Assembly: GCA_028278325.1 (NCBI GenBank)
Contig: JANQEO010000320.1
Coordinates: forward strand, 1-64,000
Direction: 5' to 3'
Origin: Candidatus Binatia bacterium
GTDB taxonomy: Bacteria > Desulfobacterota > Binatia > UBA1149 > JAJCZL01
DNA: 64,000 nt
This document shows, piece by piece, positions 42,236-51,022 of this stretch; the stretch's first letter is position 1, and every line of letters begins with the position of its first letter. The position numbers were made by a program, and so were the translations under genes. The notes beneath the pieces are model-generated. The model was not told the DNA's origin. It did no database searches and was given only the letters and a program-made list of their open reading frames with translations.

Positions 42236-43966
42236 TTGCGATATTCGCGGCACTTGGTGCCGACCCTCAAAGAGGATCCGGCGGACGCCGAGGTCATGAG
42301 TCACCGCTTGATGGTGAGGGCGGGGCTCATACGTCAGGTCGCCCGAGGGATCTATGACTTGTTGCCTCTGGGCCTGCGCACCGTCAGGAAGATCGAGTCC
42401 ATCGTCAGAGACGAACTCGACCGCGCCGGTTGCCAGGAAGTGCTGCTTCCGATCGTCAGCCCGGCCGAGCTGTGGCAGGAAAGCGGCAGGTGGGACGTCT
42501 ACGGTAAGGAACTCCTACGCATCAAGGACCGCCATGACCGCGACTTCTGTCTCGGTCCCACCCACGAGGAAGTCATAACCGATCTGGTGAGGCGCGACGT
42601 AAGGTCTTACCGAGAGCTGCCGCTCAACATCTACCAGATTCAGACCAAGTTCCGGGACGAGATCCGTCCGCGCTTCGGCCTGATGCGTGGGCGCGAGTTC
42701 ATCATGAAAGACGGCTATTCGTTTCACGTCGACTATGACGATTGCCGTCGCGAGTACGATCACATGCGCCTGGCCTATTCCCGGATCTTCGACCGTTGCG
42801 GGTTGACGTTTCGTGCAGTCGAAGCCGACACCGGTGCGATAGGCGGGCAAATGTCCCACGAATTTCAGGTGCTGGCCGGTTCCGGTGAGGACTTGATCGT
42901 GAGTTGCTCACGCTGCGACTATGCGGCCAACGTCGAAAAGGCCGAAGGCGTAGTGGCGGATACGCCTATCCGCTTTCCTAGAACTCCTCTCGAGGAAGTT
43001 GCTACGCCCTCGGTGCGCACGATCGAAGAGGTATCCAAGTTTCTCGACGAGCCACCCCGGCGTTTCGTCAAGACTCTGGTGTACATCGCGGATGGGAAAG
43101 GCATCGCGGTGTTGTTGGCGGGCACGGATCAGCTCAGCGAACCGAAGCTGCGAGCCACCCTCGGCGCTGACGAAGTGCGGCCAGCAACAGAAGAAGAGAT
43201 AGAGGATTTTACCAACGCTCCCCAAGGCTTCGCCGGCCCCGTCGGACTCGACCACCTCATCATCGCCGACAAGACGCTGCTCGGTTGTGAGGGGATGATC
43301 AGCGGTGCCAACAAGGTCGACACCCACTATAGAGGTATAGATCAAGACCGCGACTTTCCGGATGCTCAGTTCGCCGACTTGCGCGCGGCCAACGACGGAG
43401 ATCTCTGCGGGCGCTGCGGTAACGGCAGTGATGCCGGTCGGTTGGAGGCGCACCGGGGCATCGAAGTGGGCCAGATCTTCTACCTTGGAACCAAGTATAG
43501 CGAGCCGCTCGGTGCGACCTTCCTCGACGCCGACGGAAGCAGCCGTGTCATGGAGATGGGCACATACGGCATCGGCATCACCCGCACCATGGCCGCTGCC
43601 ATCGAGCAGAACCACGACGATAATGGAATCGTGTGGCCGCTGGCCATTGCTCCCTACGAGGTGGTGATCATCGCCACTAAGTGGGCGGACGAGAAAGTCC
43701 GAGACACCTGCGAATGGATATACGAGGGGCTGGCCACGGCGGGCGTGGAGGTTGCTCTCGATGATCGCGACGAAAGAGCGGGCGTCAAGTTCAACGACGC
43801 CGATTTGATCGGCTACCCCTACCGTTTGACCGTCGGGCCGCGAGGTCTGGAGTCGGGCACGGTGGAACTCAAGCGCAGGAGCGAATCGGATCAGGCGGAG
43901 CTGGTGGTAAGCGACGTTGTCGAAGAGGTTGCGGCGCGCGTGCTGGCCGACCGGGAGGCTCTGTGA
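42236..43966 (+). CDS. proS: Prolyl-tRNA synthetase
   Basis: A 576-residue class II synthetase of the bacterial type with an editing (INS) insert. The TTG start at 42236 gives MRYSRHLVPTLKEDPADAEVMSHRL, which lines up with the family start. Motif 2 is in FRDEIRPRFGLMRGREFIMKDGYSF, and motif 3 is MGTYGIGITRTMAAAIEQ. The INS domain (about 230-390) contains YIADGKGIAVLLAGTDQLSE and LLGCEGMISGANK. The C-terminal anticodon domain ends before pyrF, which it overlaps by four bases. Confidence 0.97.
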   Translation: MRYSRHLVPTLKEDPADAEVMSHRLMVRAGLIRQVARGIYDLLPLGLRTVRKIESIVRDELDRAGCQEVLLPIVSPAELWQESGRWDVYGKELLRIKDRHDRDFCLGPTHEEVITDLVRRDVRSYRELPLNIYQIQTKFRDEIRPRFGLMRGREFIMKDGYSFHVDYDDCRREYDHMRLAYSRIFDRCGLTFRAVEADTGAIGGQMSHEFQVLAGSGEDLIVSCSRCDYAANVEKAEGVVADTPIRFPRTPLEEVATPSVRTIEEVSKFLDEPPRRFVKTLVYIADGKGIAVLLAGTDQLSEPKLRATLGADEVRPATEEEIEDFTNAPQGFAGPVGLDHLIIADKTLLGCEGMISGANKVDTHYRGIDQDRDFPDAQFADLRAANDGDLCGRCGNGSDAGRLEAHRGIEVGQIFYLGTKYSEPLGATFLDADGSSRVMEMGTYGIGITRTMAAAIEQNHDDNGIVWPLAIAPYEVVIIATKWADEKVRDTCEWIYEGLATAGVEVALDDRDERAGVKFNDADLIGYPYRLTVGPRGLESGTVELKRRSESDQAELVVSDVVEEVAARVLADREAL

Positions 43967-44748
43967 AGGTCGTAAGGACCATCGAGGACAAGGCCCGTAG
44001 CCGCCTCATCTTTGCTCTGGATGTGGGTTCTCTGGAAGAAGCCGGTGAACTCGTTCAGACCCTCGAAGGTTCGGTGGGGATGTTCAAGGTCGGCAAGCAG
44101 CTCTTCCTCAAGACCGGTCCACGCATCATAGAGTACGTTCATGAAAGGGGAGGCAAGATCTTCCTCGATCTGAAGTTCCACGACATCCCGCGCACGGTGG
44201 CACGGGCTGCAATGGAAGCCACACGTCTGGGCGTGTCCATGTTCAACGTTCACGCTTCGGGGAGCACGACGATGATGAGTCAGACCGTGTCGGCCGTCGA
44301 TCGGGTGTGTGCAACCGAACATCTTCCACGGCCGCGCATACTCGCCGTGACCGTGCTGACGAGTCTCTCGAATCCCGACCTTCGCGCCATCGGAGTCGGC
44401 GGCGAGGTGGCCGACCAAGTAGTGAGGTTGGCCAAGCTTGCCGAAGAATCGGGGATGGACGGGGTGGTGGCTTCGCCCCAGGAAATCGAGGCGATTCGTA
44501 AGATCTGCTCGCGCCGTTTCGTGATCGTCACGCCCGGGATACGAGAAGCCGGCGCACCGGCCGACGATCAGCACCGTATCGCTGCTGCGGGTGAAGCCAT
44601 AGCGAAGGGAGCCGATTATGTCGTCGTCGGTAGGCCCATACGTGAGGCAAACGATCCGCGCGCGGCCGCCGACCGGGTAGTCAAGGAAATCGCTGCAGCG
44701 CTGCCGTTGTCAGTAGCCGCTCATGCTGCCGACGCCGGTTCGGACTGA
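43963..44748 (+). CDS. pyrF: Orotidine 5'-phosphate decarboxylase
   Basis: A 261-residue enzyme making UMP from OMP. Signatures are LIFALDVGSLEEA, the catalytic KIFLDLKFHDIPRTV (Lys-Asp array), FNVHASGS, VTVLTSLS, VTPGIR and the phosphate-binding VVGRPIREANDP. GTG 43963 overlaps the proS stop. It is slightly longer than usual at both ends. Confidence 0.96.
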   Translation: MKVVRTIEDKARSRLIFALDVGSLEEAGELVQTLEGSVGMFKVGKQLFLKTGPRIIEYVHERGGKIFLDLKFHDIPRTVARAAMEATRLGVSMFNVHASGSTTMMSQTVSAVDRVCATEHLPRPRILAVTVLTSLSNPDLRAIGVGGEVADQVVRLAKLAEESGMDGVVASPQEIEAIRKICSRRFVIVTPGIREAGAPADDQHRIAAAGEAIAKGADYVVVGRPIREANDPRAAADRVVKEIAAALPLSVAAHAADAGSD

Positions 44749-44749
44749 C

Positions 44750-46372
44750 TCAGGAAACTACCGCGCGCACCGGCGTTGCGCCGGTTCCCACGGCTTCGCA
44801 TACGGCGTCGGGCAGTGGCCCCTCCATGAGCGCTGACACCAGCCATTTACCGCTGTCCTCGGCGGCGAAAGAAGACGAGCACAGCAGTCCCGCGGCGCGA
44901 TTCGACTCGGAATTTACCCAGGCGAGAAGTTCGCCGCCGCCGCCGATGCGCCCGGCACGCTGTTTAAGCTCATCCAGAGAAACGGACTCTTGGAATCCGA
45001 GAACGGCCAGGTGGGATTCGCCGGCTGCCACGGAGAGAAGAGCGTCCTCGCCGCCGAGGCCGAGATGACACAGGCGTGCGTGGGGCAGGGCGCCGAGAGG
45101 CAAGCTCTCGCTGAACGCATCCGGTCTTCCTGCTACGACCACGGAGTTGCCCGCCTCGAAGGCCGGCCTCAGTAGCTCGATAGACACCTCGGTTCCGGCA
45201 TCGATGCCCTCTGTGGAGTCCGGTATTCGCAGTATGCCATCGGCTCTGGTCACGCTGCTTATGGAGCCTGCCCCGCGCGGAAGAGGGGATATGACGTCTT
45301 CGCCGCCATGCCGGCAGACGCAGACGCGCAGAAACTCCTCCACGCCGAGTCGTGATGCGATCTTCCGTTTGACCCGGCCTCTGAAGGATTCGGGAGGCCC
45401 GGCGGGCTTACCGAGGAGGGCACAGACCAGAGGCCTGAGGAGTTGCTGGTATACGACAACCGCCGACACCGGATACCCCGGTATCCCAATGACAGGCTTT
45501 TCGCCGACCACTGCGATCAGGGCCGGTCGGCCCGGCATGATGGCGACGCCGCGGGCGAGCACTTCTCCACAGCGCGACAGTGCGTCGACCGTAAAGTCCT
45601 TGCTGCCTGCCGAGCTTCCGGCGATTACACACACGACGTCGTTGTCGCGGGCAGCGTTTGCGATCGCCTCGGCCAACGCGCTTTCCTCATCGCTCGCGCG
45701 CCCGAGATAGGTCGCCGTACCACCCCACTCACTCACGAACCCGGCCATGATCCTGGAGTTGAACTCGATGACCTGCCCGGGTTCGGGTACGGACCCCGGT
45801 TCGACGACCTCACCGCCGGTGGCGAGCATCGCCACGCGCGGTCGTTTGGCGACGGCGACTTCGTTTACCCCGCAGGCCAGCATCGCGCCCATATCCCACG
45901 GCCGGATGGTGTGCCCCGCCGGCAACAAGGTAGTGCCCGCATCTATGTCTTCTCCGCTTCGTCTTACGTCCTTTCCGGGAGCCACCGGCGCGACGACTTC
46001 GAAGCCTTGGTCGTTGCGCTTGGTGTCTTCTATCCGGATGACCGCGTCCGCCCATTCCGGCAAGGCGTTACCGGTGTCGACGGGACGGCAATAGGTCCCG
46101 CCGTCGTCGAGTTCCAGGTTGTCGGTAGCGGTAAGCAGCAACGGCGTCTGCGCTGAGGCGGAACGGCAATCAGAGGTGCGCACCGCGATGCCGTCCATCG
46201 CCGAAACGCGGTGGTAAGGTGACGAAAAGGCTGCGCGTACAGGCTCCGAGGTTACACGACCGAGAGCATCCTCGGTCTTCACGCGCTCGCGTTCAGGCTC
46301 GCGCGTGTGGCTCAGAAGCAGGGAGACCGCCGCCGGGAGTGGAGTTCTGTTGCTGCCGGGTCCGTGTGCCAC
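44750..46372 (-). CDS. MoeA-like molybdopterin molybdotransferase with C-terminal extra domain
   Basis: A 540-residue MoeA relative: SPYHRVSAMDGIAV, DTGNALPEWADAVIRIED, MLATGGEVVEPG, AGSSAGSKDFTVDAL and GIPGYPVSAVV. MoeA inserts molybdate into adenylated molybdopterin. The last ~150 residues are an extra domain not found in ordinary MoeA, possibly a periplasmic-binding-protein-like regulatory domain as in tandem MoeA arrangements. The start is GTG 46372, 9 bp after the other moeA stop, so they form an operon. The paralogues may serve different cofactors, such as Mo and W (inference). Confidence 0.85.
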   Translation of the reverse strand: MAHGPGSNRTPLPAAVSLLLSHTREPERERVKTEDALGRVTSEPVRAAFSSPYHRVSAMDGIAVRTSDCRSASAQTPLLLTATDNLELDDGGTYCRPVDTGNALPEWADAVIRIEDTKRNDQGFEVVAPVAPGKDVRRSGEDIDAGTTLLPAGHTIRPWDMGAMLACGVNEVAVAKRPRVAMLATGGEVVEPGSVPEPGQVIEFNSRIMAGFVSEWGGTATYLGRASDEESALAEAIANAARDNDVVCVIAGSSAGSKDFTVDALSRCGEVLARGVAIMPGRPALIAVVGEKPVIGIPGYPVSAVVVYQQLLRPLVCALLGKPAGPPESFRGRVKRKIASRLGVEEFLRVCVCRHGGEDVISPLPRGAGSISSVTRADGILRIPDSTEGIDAGTEVSIELLRPAFEAGNSVVVAGRPDAFSESLPLGALPHARLCHLGLGGEDALLSVAAGESHLAVLGFQESVSLDELKQRAGRIGGGGELLAWVNSESNRAAGLLCSSSFAAEDSGKWLVSALMEGPLPDAVCEAVGTGATPVRAVVS

Positions 46373-46381
46373 TGCCGATCC

Positions 46382-47695
46382 TTATAGTAGGGCCACGTCG
46401 ACGATGGTGCCGGCCGCAAGCAGATCACATGACTTGTCGATCCTCATCAGACCGTCGGCCCTGGCCAGTGTGGAGATCGACACCGACTTGCCGAGAATGG
46501 GGCTGGCCGTGGGCATGTCTTCACCTTCGTCCAGGCTCACCCTCACGAAGTCGTCGCGGCCTTGAGTAGACTTCACGTCTTCGGAAACTATGGCTCTCAC
46601 GGCGGGCCTGGTCGACAGCAGCTTCGTCAGATTTTCACCACCCATGCGCCGTACCAGCACGGAGCCGAAGAGGTGGAACACCACAGCGACCGCCGCAGGG
46701 TTTCCCGGCAGGCCCATGATCGCCTTCTTGCCGGCCCGGGCCAGTATCGTCGGTTTGCCCGGAGCGATGGCCACACCGTGGAAAACGATTTCGGAGCCGT
46801 CGAGACTCTCGATGGCTCTGCGCGTGAAGTCCTTGGTCCCTTTGGAGCTTCCCCCCGAGATGAAGACGGCGTCGTTTTCGTCGACCGCACGGGCCAGCGT
46901 TGCGTTCATGGTCTGCTCGTCGTCGCCGACCACTCCGTAGTCGTTGACTACAGCGTTGCATTGAGCCGCCAGTGCGCCGAGCACGTACTCGTTGACGTTT
47001 CGCACCTGGCCGGGCTGCAGAGTGATGCCGGGACCGATGATTTCGTCGCCGGTCACTATGAGGCCCACGTGTGGCCGTCGGTGGACGACTGCGCTCGTAT
47101 GTCCCGCGATCACCAGAGCGCCGATATCGGCGCCCTTGAGCCGCCGGCCCGGGGAGAACACCAGATCTCCTTCGCAGAGGTCTTCTCCGATACGGATGGT
47201 GTTTTGTCCGGCGACTGCGGCCTGGCGTACGAGCACACGGCCGTCGGGTAGCTCTTCGGTATTTTCGACGATGACGACTGCGTCTGCGCCCGGGGGCATC
47301 ATCGCTCCGGTAGCCACCCGCTGGGCACCTCCCGGCTGTGCGGGTTCGGTGGCGGGGCTTCCCATCGTGACCTCACCGGTGATGTCGAGGACGATCGAGC
47401 CGTCGCTTGCAGCGGCAAACGTGTCGCGAGCCACCACGGCGAAACCGTCCATGTTGGAGCGGGTGAAGTGAGGAACGTCCTCGAGGGCGCGCACCGGCTC
47501 GGCGACGACGCGCCCCAGAGCCTGGCGGAACTCGACGCTTTCCGTGTCCAGGGAATCGAAGGTGCCGATGAGCTCGTAGGCTTCCTCGACGCTGATCAGT
47601 GAGAGGAAGGACTTCAGTTGACGAGCCTCTTGTGTTGCAGGGAGGGCAACTCGCGACGAACCTCGGCCAGGTAGTCGGCGTCGAGGCGAGCGCAC
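46382..47695 (-). CDS. moeA: Molybdopterin molybdotransferase MoeA
   Basis: A canonical MoeA of up to 437 residues: VPHFTRSNMDGFAV, RVATGAMMPPGADAVVIVE, VGLIVTGDEI, SGGSSKGTKDFTRRAI, APGKPTILA and GLPGNPAAVAVV. The family match begins only at about residue 33 (SLISVEEAYELI). GTG 47695 is the nearest standard start and makes an 82-bp overlap with the Nit-type gene. A CTG at 47617, overlapping that gene's stop by four bases, is an alternative. It is the first of two tandem moeA-like genes. Confidence 0.9.
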   Translation of the reverse strand: MRSPRRRLPGRGSSRVALPATQEARQLKSFLSLISVEEAYELIGTFDSLDTESVEFRQALGRVVAEPVRALEDVPHFTRSNMDGFAVVARDTFAAASDGSIVLDITGEVTMGSPATEPAQPGGAQRVATGAMMPPGADAVVIVENTEELPDGRVLVRQAAVAGQNTIRIGEDLCEGDLVFSPGRRLKGADIGALVIAGHTSAVVHRRPHVGLIVTGDEIIGPGITLQPGQVRNVNEYVLGALAAQCNAVVNDYGVVGDDEQTMNATLARAVDENDAVFISGGSSKGTKDFTRRAIESLDGSEIVFHGVAIAPGKPTILARAGKKAIMGLPGNPAAVAVVFHLFGSVLVRRMGGENLTKLLSTRPAVRAIVSEDVKSTQGRDDFVRVSLDEGEDMPTASPILGKSVSISTLARADGLMRIDKSCDLLAAGTIVDVALL

Positions 47696-48429
47696 AGGAC
47701 TTCGCTATCATCGCCGCCGGCTTCGGCCATGCACTTGCCCCAGGGATCCACGATCATGGAGTGGCCGTAGTCGGCGAAACCGTGCTGGCTATGACCATAC
47801 TGGTCGGCGGCCACCACGTAACATTGGTTCTCTATCGCGCGTGCCCGGATCAAGGGCTCCCAGTGGGCCTCACCGGTCGTCGCCGTGAACGCCGACGGGA
47901 GTACGATGATCTCGGCGCCGAGTTCGGACAAGGCGCGAAACAGTTCCGGGAAACGCAAGTCGTAACATACCGCCATGCCGATGTTGCCGAGTTCGGTTTG
48001 CGCACAGACCGGAGCCGTACCGGGGCTGCGTGTAGAAGACTCGGCGACCGTCACCTTACCTTTGATGTCAATGTCGAACAGATGGATCTTGTCGTACTCG
48101 GCCACGACGTCGCCCTGAGGTCCGAACAGCAAGGAGCAGTTCAGACACCTGCCGGAGTCCGGGTCCAAGCGCAATAGAGACCCCGCCACGATGTAGACGC
48201 CGTGCCGAGCCGCCAGGCCGGATACGAACTCGGATGTAGGGCCGGGAACGCTTTCGGCGTTGGCCTTTTCCTCCGACTGTCTGCCCCGCCACGAGAAGAG
48301 TTCCGGCAGCACGACGAGGCGAGCGCCGTCGGCCACGGCCGAAGCGACCAGGCGGGCGGTGTTTTCGAGGTTGGCGGCCTTGTCGGGACCAGACTTTTGC
48401 TGGATGGCGCTCGCGACAAAAGTCTGCAT
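47614..48429 (-). CDS. Carbon-nitrogen hydrolase, Nit1/Nit2-like amidase
   Basis: A 271-residue nitrilase-superfamily protein. ATG 48429 matches the family start (MQTFVASAIQQKSGPDKAANLE). The catalytic Glu-Lys-Cys set is in VVLPELFSW, EYDKIHLFDID and AVCYDLRFPELFR. Sequence style and length fit Nit1/YafV-type enzymes, which hydrolyse deaminated glutathione or omega-amides. The exact substrate is not certain. It precedes the moeA genes with overlapping coding ends. Confidence 0.88.
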   Translation of the reverse strand: MQTFVASAIQQKSGPDKAANLENTARLVASAVADGARLVVLPELFSWRGRQSEEKANAESVPGPTSEFVSGLAARHGVYIVAGSLLRLDPDSGRCLNCSLLFGPQGDVVAEYDKIHLFDIDIKGKVTVAESSTRSPGTAPVCAQTELGNIGMAVCYDLRFPELFRALSELGAEIIVLPSAFTATTGEAHWEPLIRARAIENQCYVVAADQYGHSQHGFADYGHSMIVDPWGKCMAEAGGDDSEVLCARLDADYLAEVRRELPSLQHKRLVN

Positions 48430-48650
48430 GGGCACGCGGACGCTAGCCGCCGGTTGGGTTTTCGTCAAGTTAGGCGTATGAGGGCGGCGTTCAGTGGGCC
48501 CTTGTGACGTAGAGAGGGACGGGGAGCACTCGCGGGCTGTTCGGGCCATTCGATTGTTGCTCCTTGATTTGGGTTTTGGCACCCTGAGGAACGCGTGCTC
48601 AAGTCGTGGTTGCGCGCGTAGGATCTAGACTGGCTACCGGCGAGGCTGTC

Positions 48651-49415
48651 ATGGGAACGGAACGGCTCATCAAGCGCTATACCAACCGCAAACTCTACGA
48701 CACTCTGGAATCACGGTACGTAACCCTCGAGGAGATCGCCCGGCTCGTGCGAGAGGGTGCGGATGTGAGGGTGGTCGACAACGAAAGCGGTGAGGATCTC
48801 ACGTCGGTAACCTTTGCGCAGATCATACTCGAGGAAGAGCGTCGTAAGACACACCTGGTGTCGGTGCCGTTTCTTCGGAAGCTCATCCGGTCGGGTGAGG
48901 CGCGTGTGCAGGATCTGTCGGATCGTGCGAGCCGCGGATTCGAGGTCATCGGCGATATAACCGAGAAAGCCGGTGATCGTCTGCGCGGCGTCGTCAAGGG
49001 CGGGAGCAAGGCCATCGAGGGGAGCCGCGAGTTCGTAGACGACATCCTCAACGTTCCACAGAAGCGGCTCGAGAAGTTCCGTGATGCGGCCCGCAAGTCC
49101 GTCGAGTCGATACGCTCGAACCCGACGGTGCAGCGTGAGCTCGAGAGGGTTGCCAGCAGCCTCCATGCGATCGAAGACGCGGTAGACAAGCTGCGCGACG
49201 AAGGCGTCCTCGAAGACGAAGAAGATATGGACATCGAGTCCGAGGCTGATACCGAGAATCGCTCGTCCGGCGGGTCCTCCCACGGAAGTGGCAGGGGAGC
49301 ATCCGGATGGTCGGAAGTCAGACCGGACAACAACGACGGCGGCAACGGTCCGGAAGACGATTCGGTCGAGTCTGTGGAGCCGGCCGGGGAAGACAAGGCC
49401 AAAGCCGGATACTGA
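48651..49415 (+). CDS. phaR: PHA synthesis regulator PhaR
   Basis: A 254-residue protein. The N-terminal PHB_acc domain is textbook: LIKRYTNRKLYDTLESRYVTLEEIARLVREGADVRVVD, then TSVTFAQIILEEERRK. The central part is helical, and the last 60 residues are acidic, Ser/Gly-rich and disordered. PhaR represses phasin and PHA-granule genes until the polymer binds it. ATG 48651 is used; a GTG at 48606 would add 15 residues outside the domain. No PHA synthase is in the window. Confidence 0.9.
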   Translation: MGTERLIKRYTNRKLYDTLESRYVTLEEIARLVREGADVRVVDNESGEDLTSVTFAQIILEEERRKTHLVSVPFLRKLIRSGEARVQDLSDRASRGFEVIGDITEKAGDRLRGVVKGGSKAIEGSREFVDDILNVPQKRLEKFRDAARKSVESIRSNPTVQRELERVASSLHAIEDAVDKLRDEGVLEDEEDMDIESEADTENRSSGGSSHGSGRGASGWSEVRPDNNDGGNGPEDDSVESVEPAGEDKAKAGY

Positions 49416-49433
49416 TCGAAAGCGGCTCCCCGC

Positions 49434-49775
49434 ATGCGTCGCCCTGTCGCCAACTCGAAGACGAAGGAGGCCGTCCAAGACGAGACGGAACTCCTCGACC
49501 GCCTCAAGGCGGTCGCCGAAAGCGTGGGCCTGGACGTCCGCGAAGAGAAGCTGGTAGGGGGCGCAGGCTACTCCGTACGTAGCGGTATCTGCAGGGTGAA
49601 CGGAAAGGACACCGTAATGCTTGACCGCAACCTTCCCTTGAGCGAGAGGACGGACGTGCTTGCCACGGCGTTGTCCAAGATGGATCTCGACACGGTTTAC
49701 ATGGAGCCGGACCTCAGGCGCGTCATTCTGAGGACGCCCGAAGACGACGACAACGAAGAGACGGGTTCGTCGTGA
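49434..49775 (+). CDS. Conserved hypothetical protein upstream of fur
   Basis: A 113-residue protein, not assigned to a named family. It has a helical N-terminus (ELLDRLKAVAESVGLDVREEKL), a compact beta region (GYSVRSGICRVNGKDTVMLDRNLPLSERTDVLATAL) and MDLDTVYMEPDLRRVIL before an acidic tail. It overlaps fur by four bases (GTGA), so the pair is probably co-expressed. Confidence 0.75.
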   Translation: MRRPVANSKTKEAVQDETELLDRLKAVAESVGLDVREEKLVGGAGYSVRSGICRVNGKDTVMLDRNLPLSERTDVLATALSKMDLDTVYMEPDLRRVILRTPEDDDNEETGSS

Positions 49776-50209
49776 GCGAGGATCGTCTCGAAGATTTCCG
49801 TGATTTCATCAAGCAGCGCGGCTTGAAGTCCACGCGGCAGCGCGACGAGATTGCAAGCTGGTTCTTCAAGCTCAAGGGCCATCTCAGTGCCGACCAGGTA
49901 TACCGAGAGATAAAGAAGAAGTATCCGGGGATCGGCTTCTCGACCGTCTACCGGACCCTCAAGCTTCTGTGCGAGGCGGGCATGGTGCAGGAACGGCACT
50001 TCACCGGCGGCGAGGCTCTTTACGAGAACGTCTCCACTCACCATGATCACTGCATCTGCACGTCGTGCGGCAAGATCATCGAATTCGAGAACGATCAGAT
50101 CGAGGGTCTTCAGGAGGCGGTGGCTCGTCAGCACGGCTTCGAACTGAAGAACCACAAGATGGAGCTTTACGGCTTGTGCTCCGACTGCCGTGAGGCGGGC
50201 AAGAGCTGA
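49772..50209 (+). CDS. fur: Fur-family metalloregulator
   Basis: A 145-residue Fur-type repressor. Its winged helix is KSTRQRDEIASWFFKLKGHLSADQVYREI and GFSTVYRTLKLLCEAGMVQE. Metal-binding residues are in STHHDHCICTSCGKIIEFEN and a second CxxC (CSDC) near the C-terminus, giving a structural zinc site. Whether it senses Fe, Zn or peroxide cannot be told from this sequence; Fur is the default. GTG 49772 overlaps the previous gene. Confidence 0.9.
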   Translation: MSEDRLEDFRDFIKQRGLKSTRQRDEIASWFFKLKGHLSADQVYREIKKKYPGIGFSTVYRTLKLLCEAGMVQERHFTGGEALYENVSTHHDHCICTSCGKIIEFENDQIEGLQEAVARQHGFELKNHKMELYGLCSDCREAGKS

Positions 50210-50221
50210 GCCGCTAGGCCG

Positions 50222-51004
50222 TCACGCGTCGAAGAACAGGGCGGCGGCGTTGGCACCTGTCGCTTCGTAGACCCTTTCTTTCTCCAACCCCATGACTTCG
50301 GCCAGCGTGCCGGCAACCTCGGCGACATAGGCGGGTTCGTTGCGTTTGCCCCGATACGGCATGGGTGCGAGGTAGGGTGCGTCGGTTTCCACCATCAAGG
50401 TGTCGAGGGGCAGCTTCTTTACGGTAGCGCGTAGCTCGTCGGCCTTCTTGAACGTGATTATCCCGGTGAGCGATACGGTGAGGCCGTGGTCGATGTACCA
50501 GCGAGCGTCCTCGTAGTTCCCGGTAAAGCAGTGGACGACCCCCCGCAGGCCGCCGGGGCAGACAGCGGAGACGACTTCGCGGATGTCGGAGGCGGCGTCA
50601 CGGCAGTGGATGATGACGGGCAGGTCGTGCTTGACCGCCAGCGCAAGGTGGCGGGCGAAGGCCTCTCTTTGCGCCTCTCTTGGTGAGTTGTCGTAATAAT
50701 AGTCCAGGCCCGTCTCGCCTACGGCGACGACTTCTACGCGTTCCAGCAGGCCCCCGATGCGGGCCTCGATGTCGTCACAGTACGACGAAGCGTCGTGGGG
50801 GTGGATGCCCGCGCTAGATCTCATGAACGGGAAGGCCGCCGCCAGATCGGCCGATGCTTCGCTGGACTCGATGGGACCCCCGCCGCCCACCGCCATGATG
50901 TGACTGACGCCTGCGGCCAGCGCTCGCTCGACGACCTCCTCACGATCTTTGTCGAAGGCGTCGTCGGCTAGGTGGCAGTGTGTGTCGGCCAGACCTACTT
51001 GCAT
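50222..51004 (-). CDS. tatD: TatD-family metal-dependent deoxyribonuclease
   Basis: A 260-residue TatD-type hydrolase. Metal and catalytic residues are in LADTHCHLADDAFD, VAVGETGLDYYYDN, PVIIHCRDA, VVHCFTGNYEDA and MVETDAPYLAPMPYRGKRNEP. It is a 3'-5' exonuclease of DNA or RNA quality control. It follows metG by 18 bp, in the common bacterial order tmk-holB-metG-tatD. Confidence 0.95.
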   Translation of the reverse strand: MQVGLADTHCHLADDAFDKDREEVVERALAAGVSHIMAVGGGGPIESSEASADLAAAFPFMRSSAGIHPHDASSYCDDIEARIGGLLERVEVVAVGETGLDYYYDNSPREAQREAFARHLALAVKHDLPVIIHCRDAASDIREVVSAVCPGGLRGVVHCFTGNYEDARWYIDHGLTVSLTGIITFKKADELRATVKKLPLDTLMVETDAPYLAPMPYRGKRNEPAYVAEVAGTLAEVMGLEKERVYEATGANAAALFFDA

Positions 51005-51022
51005 GGATAAACGTTGATGGCG

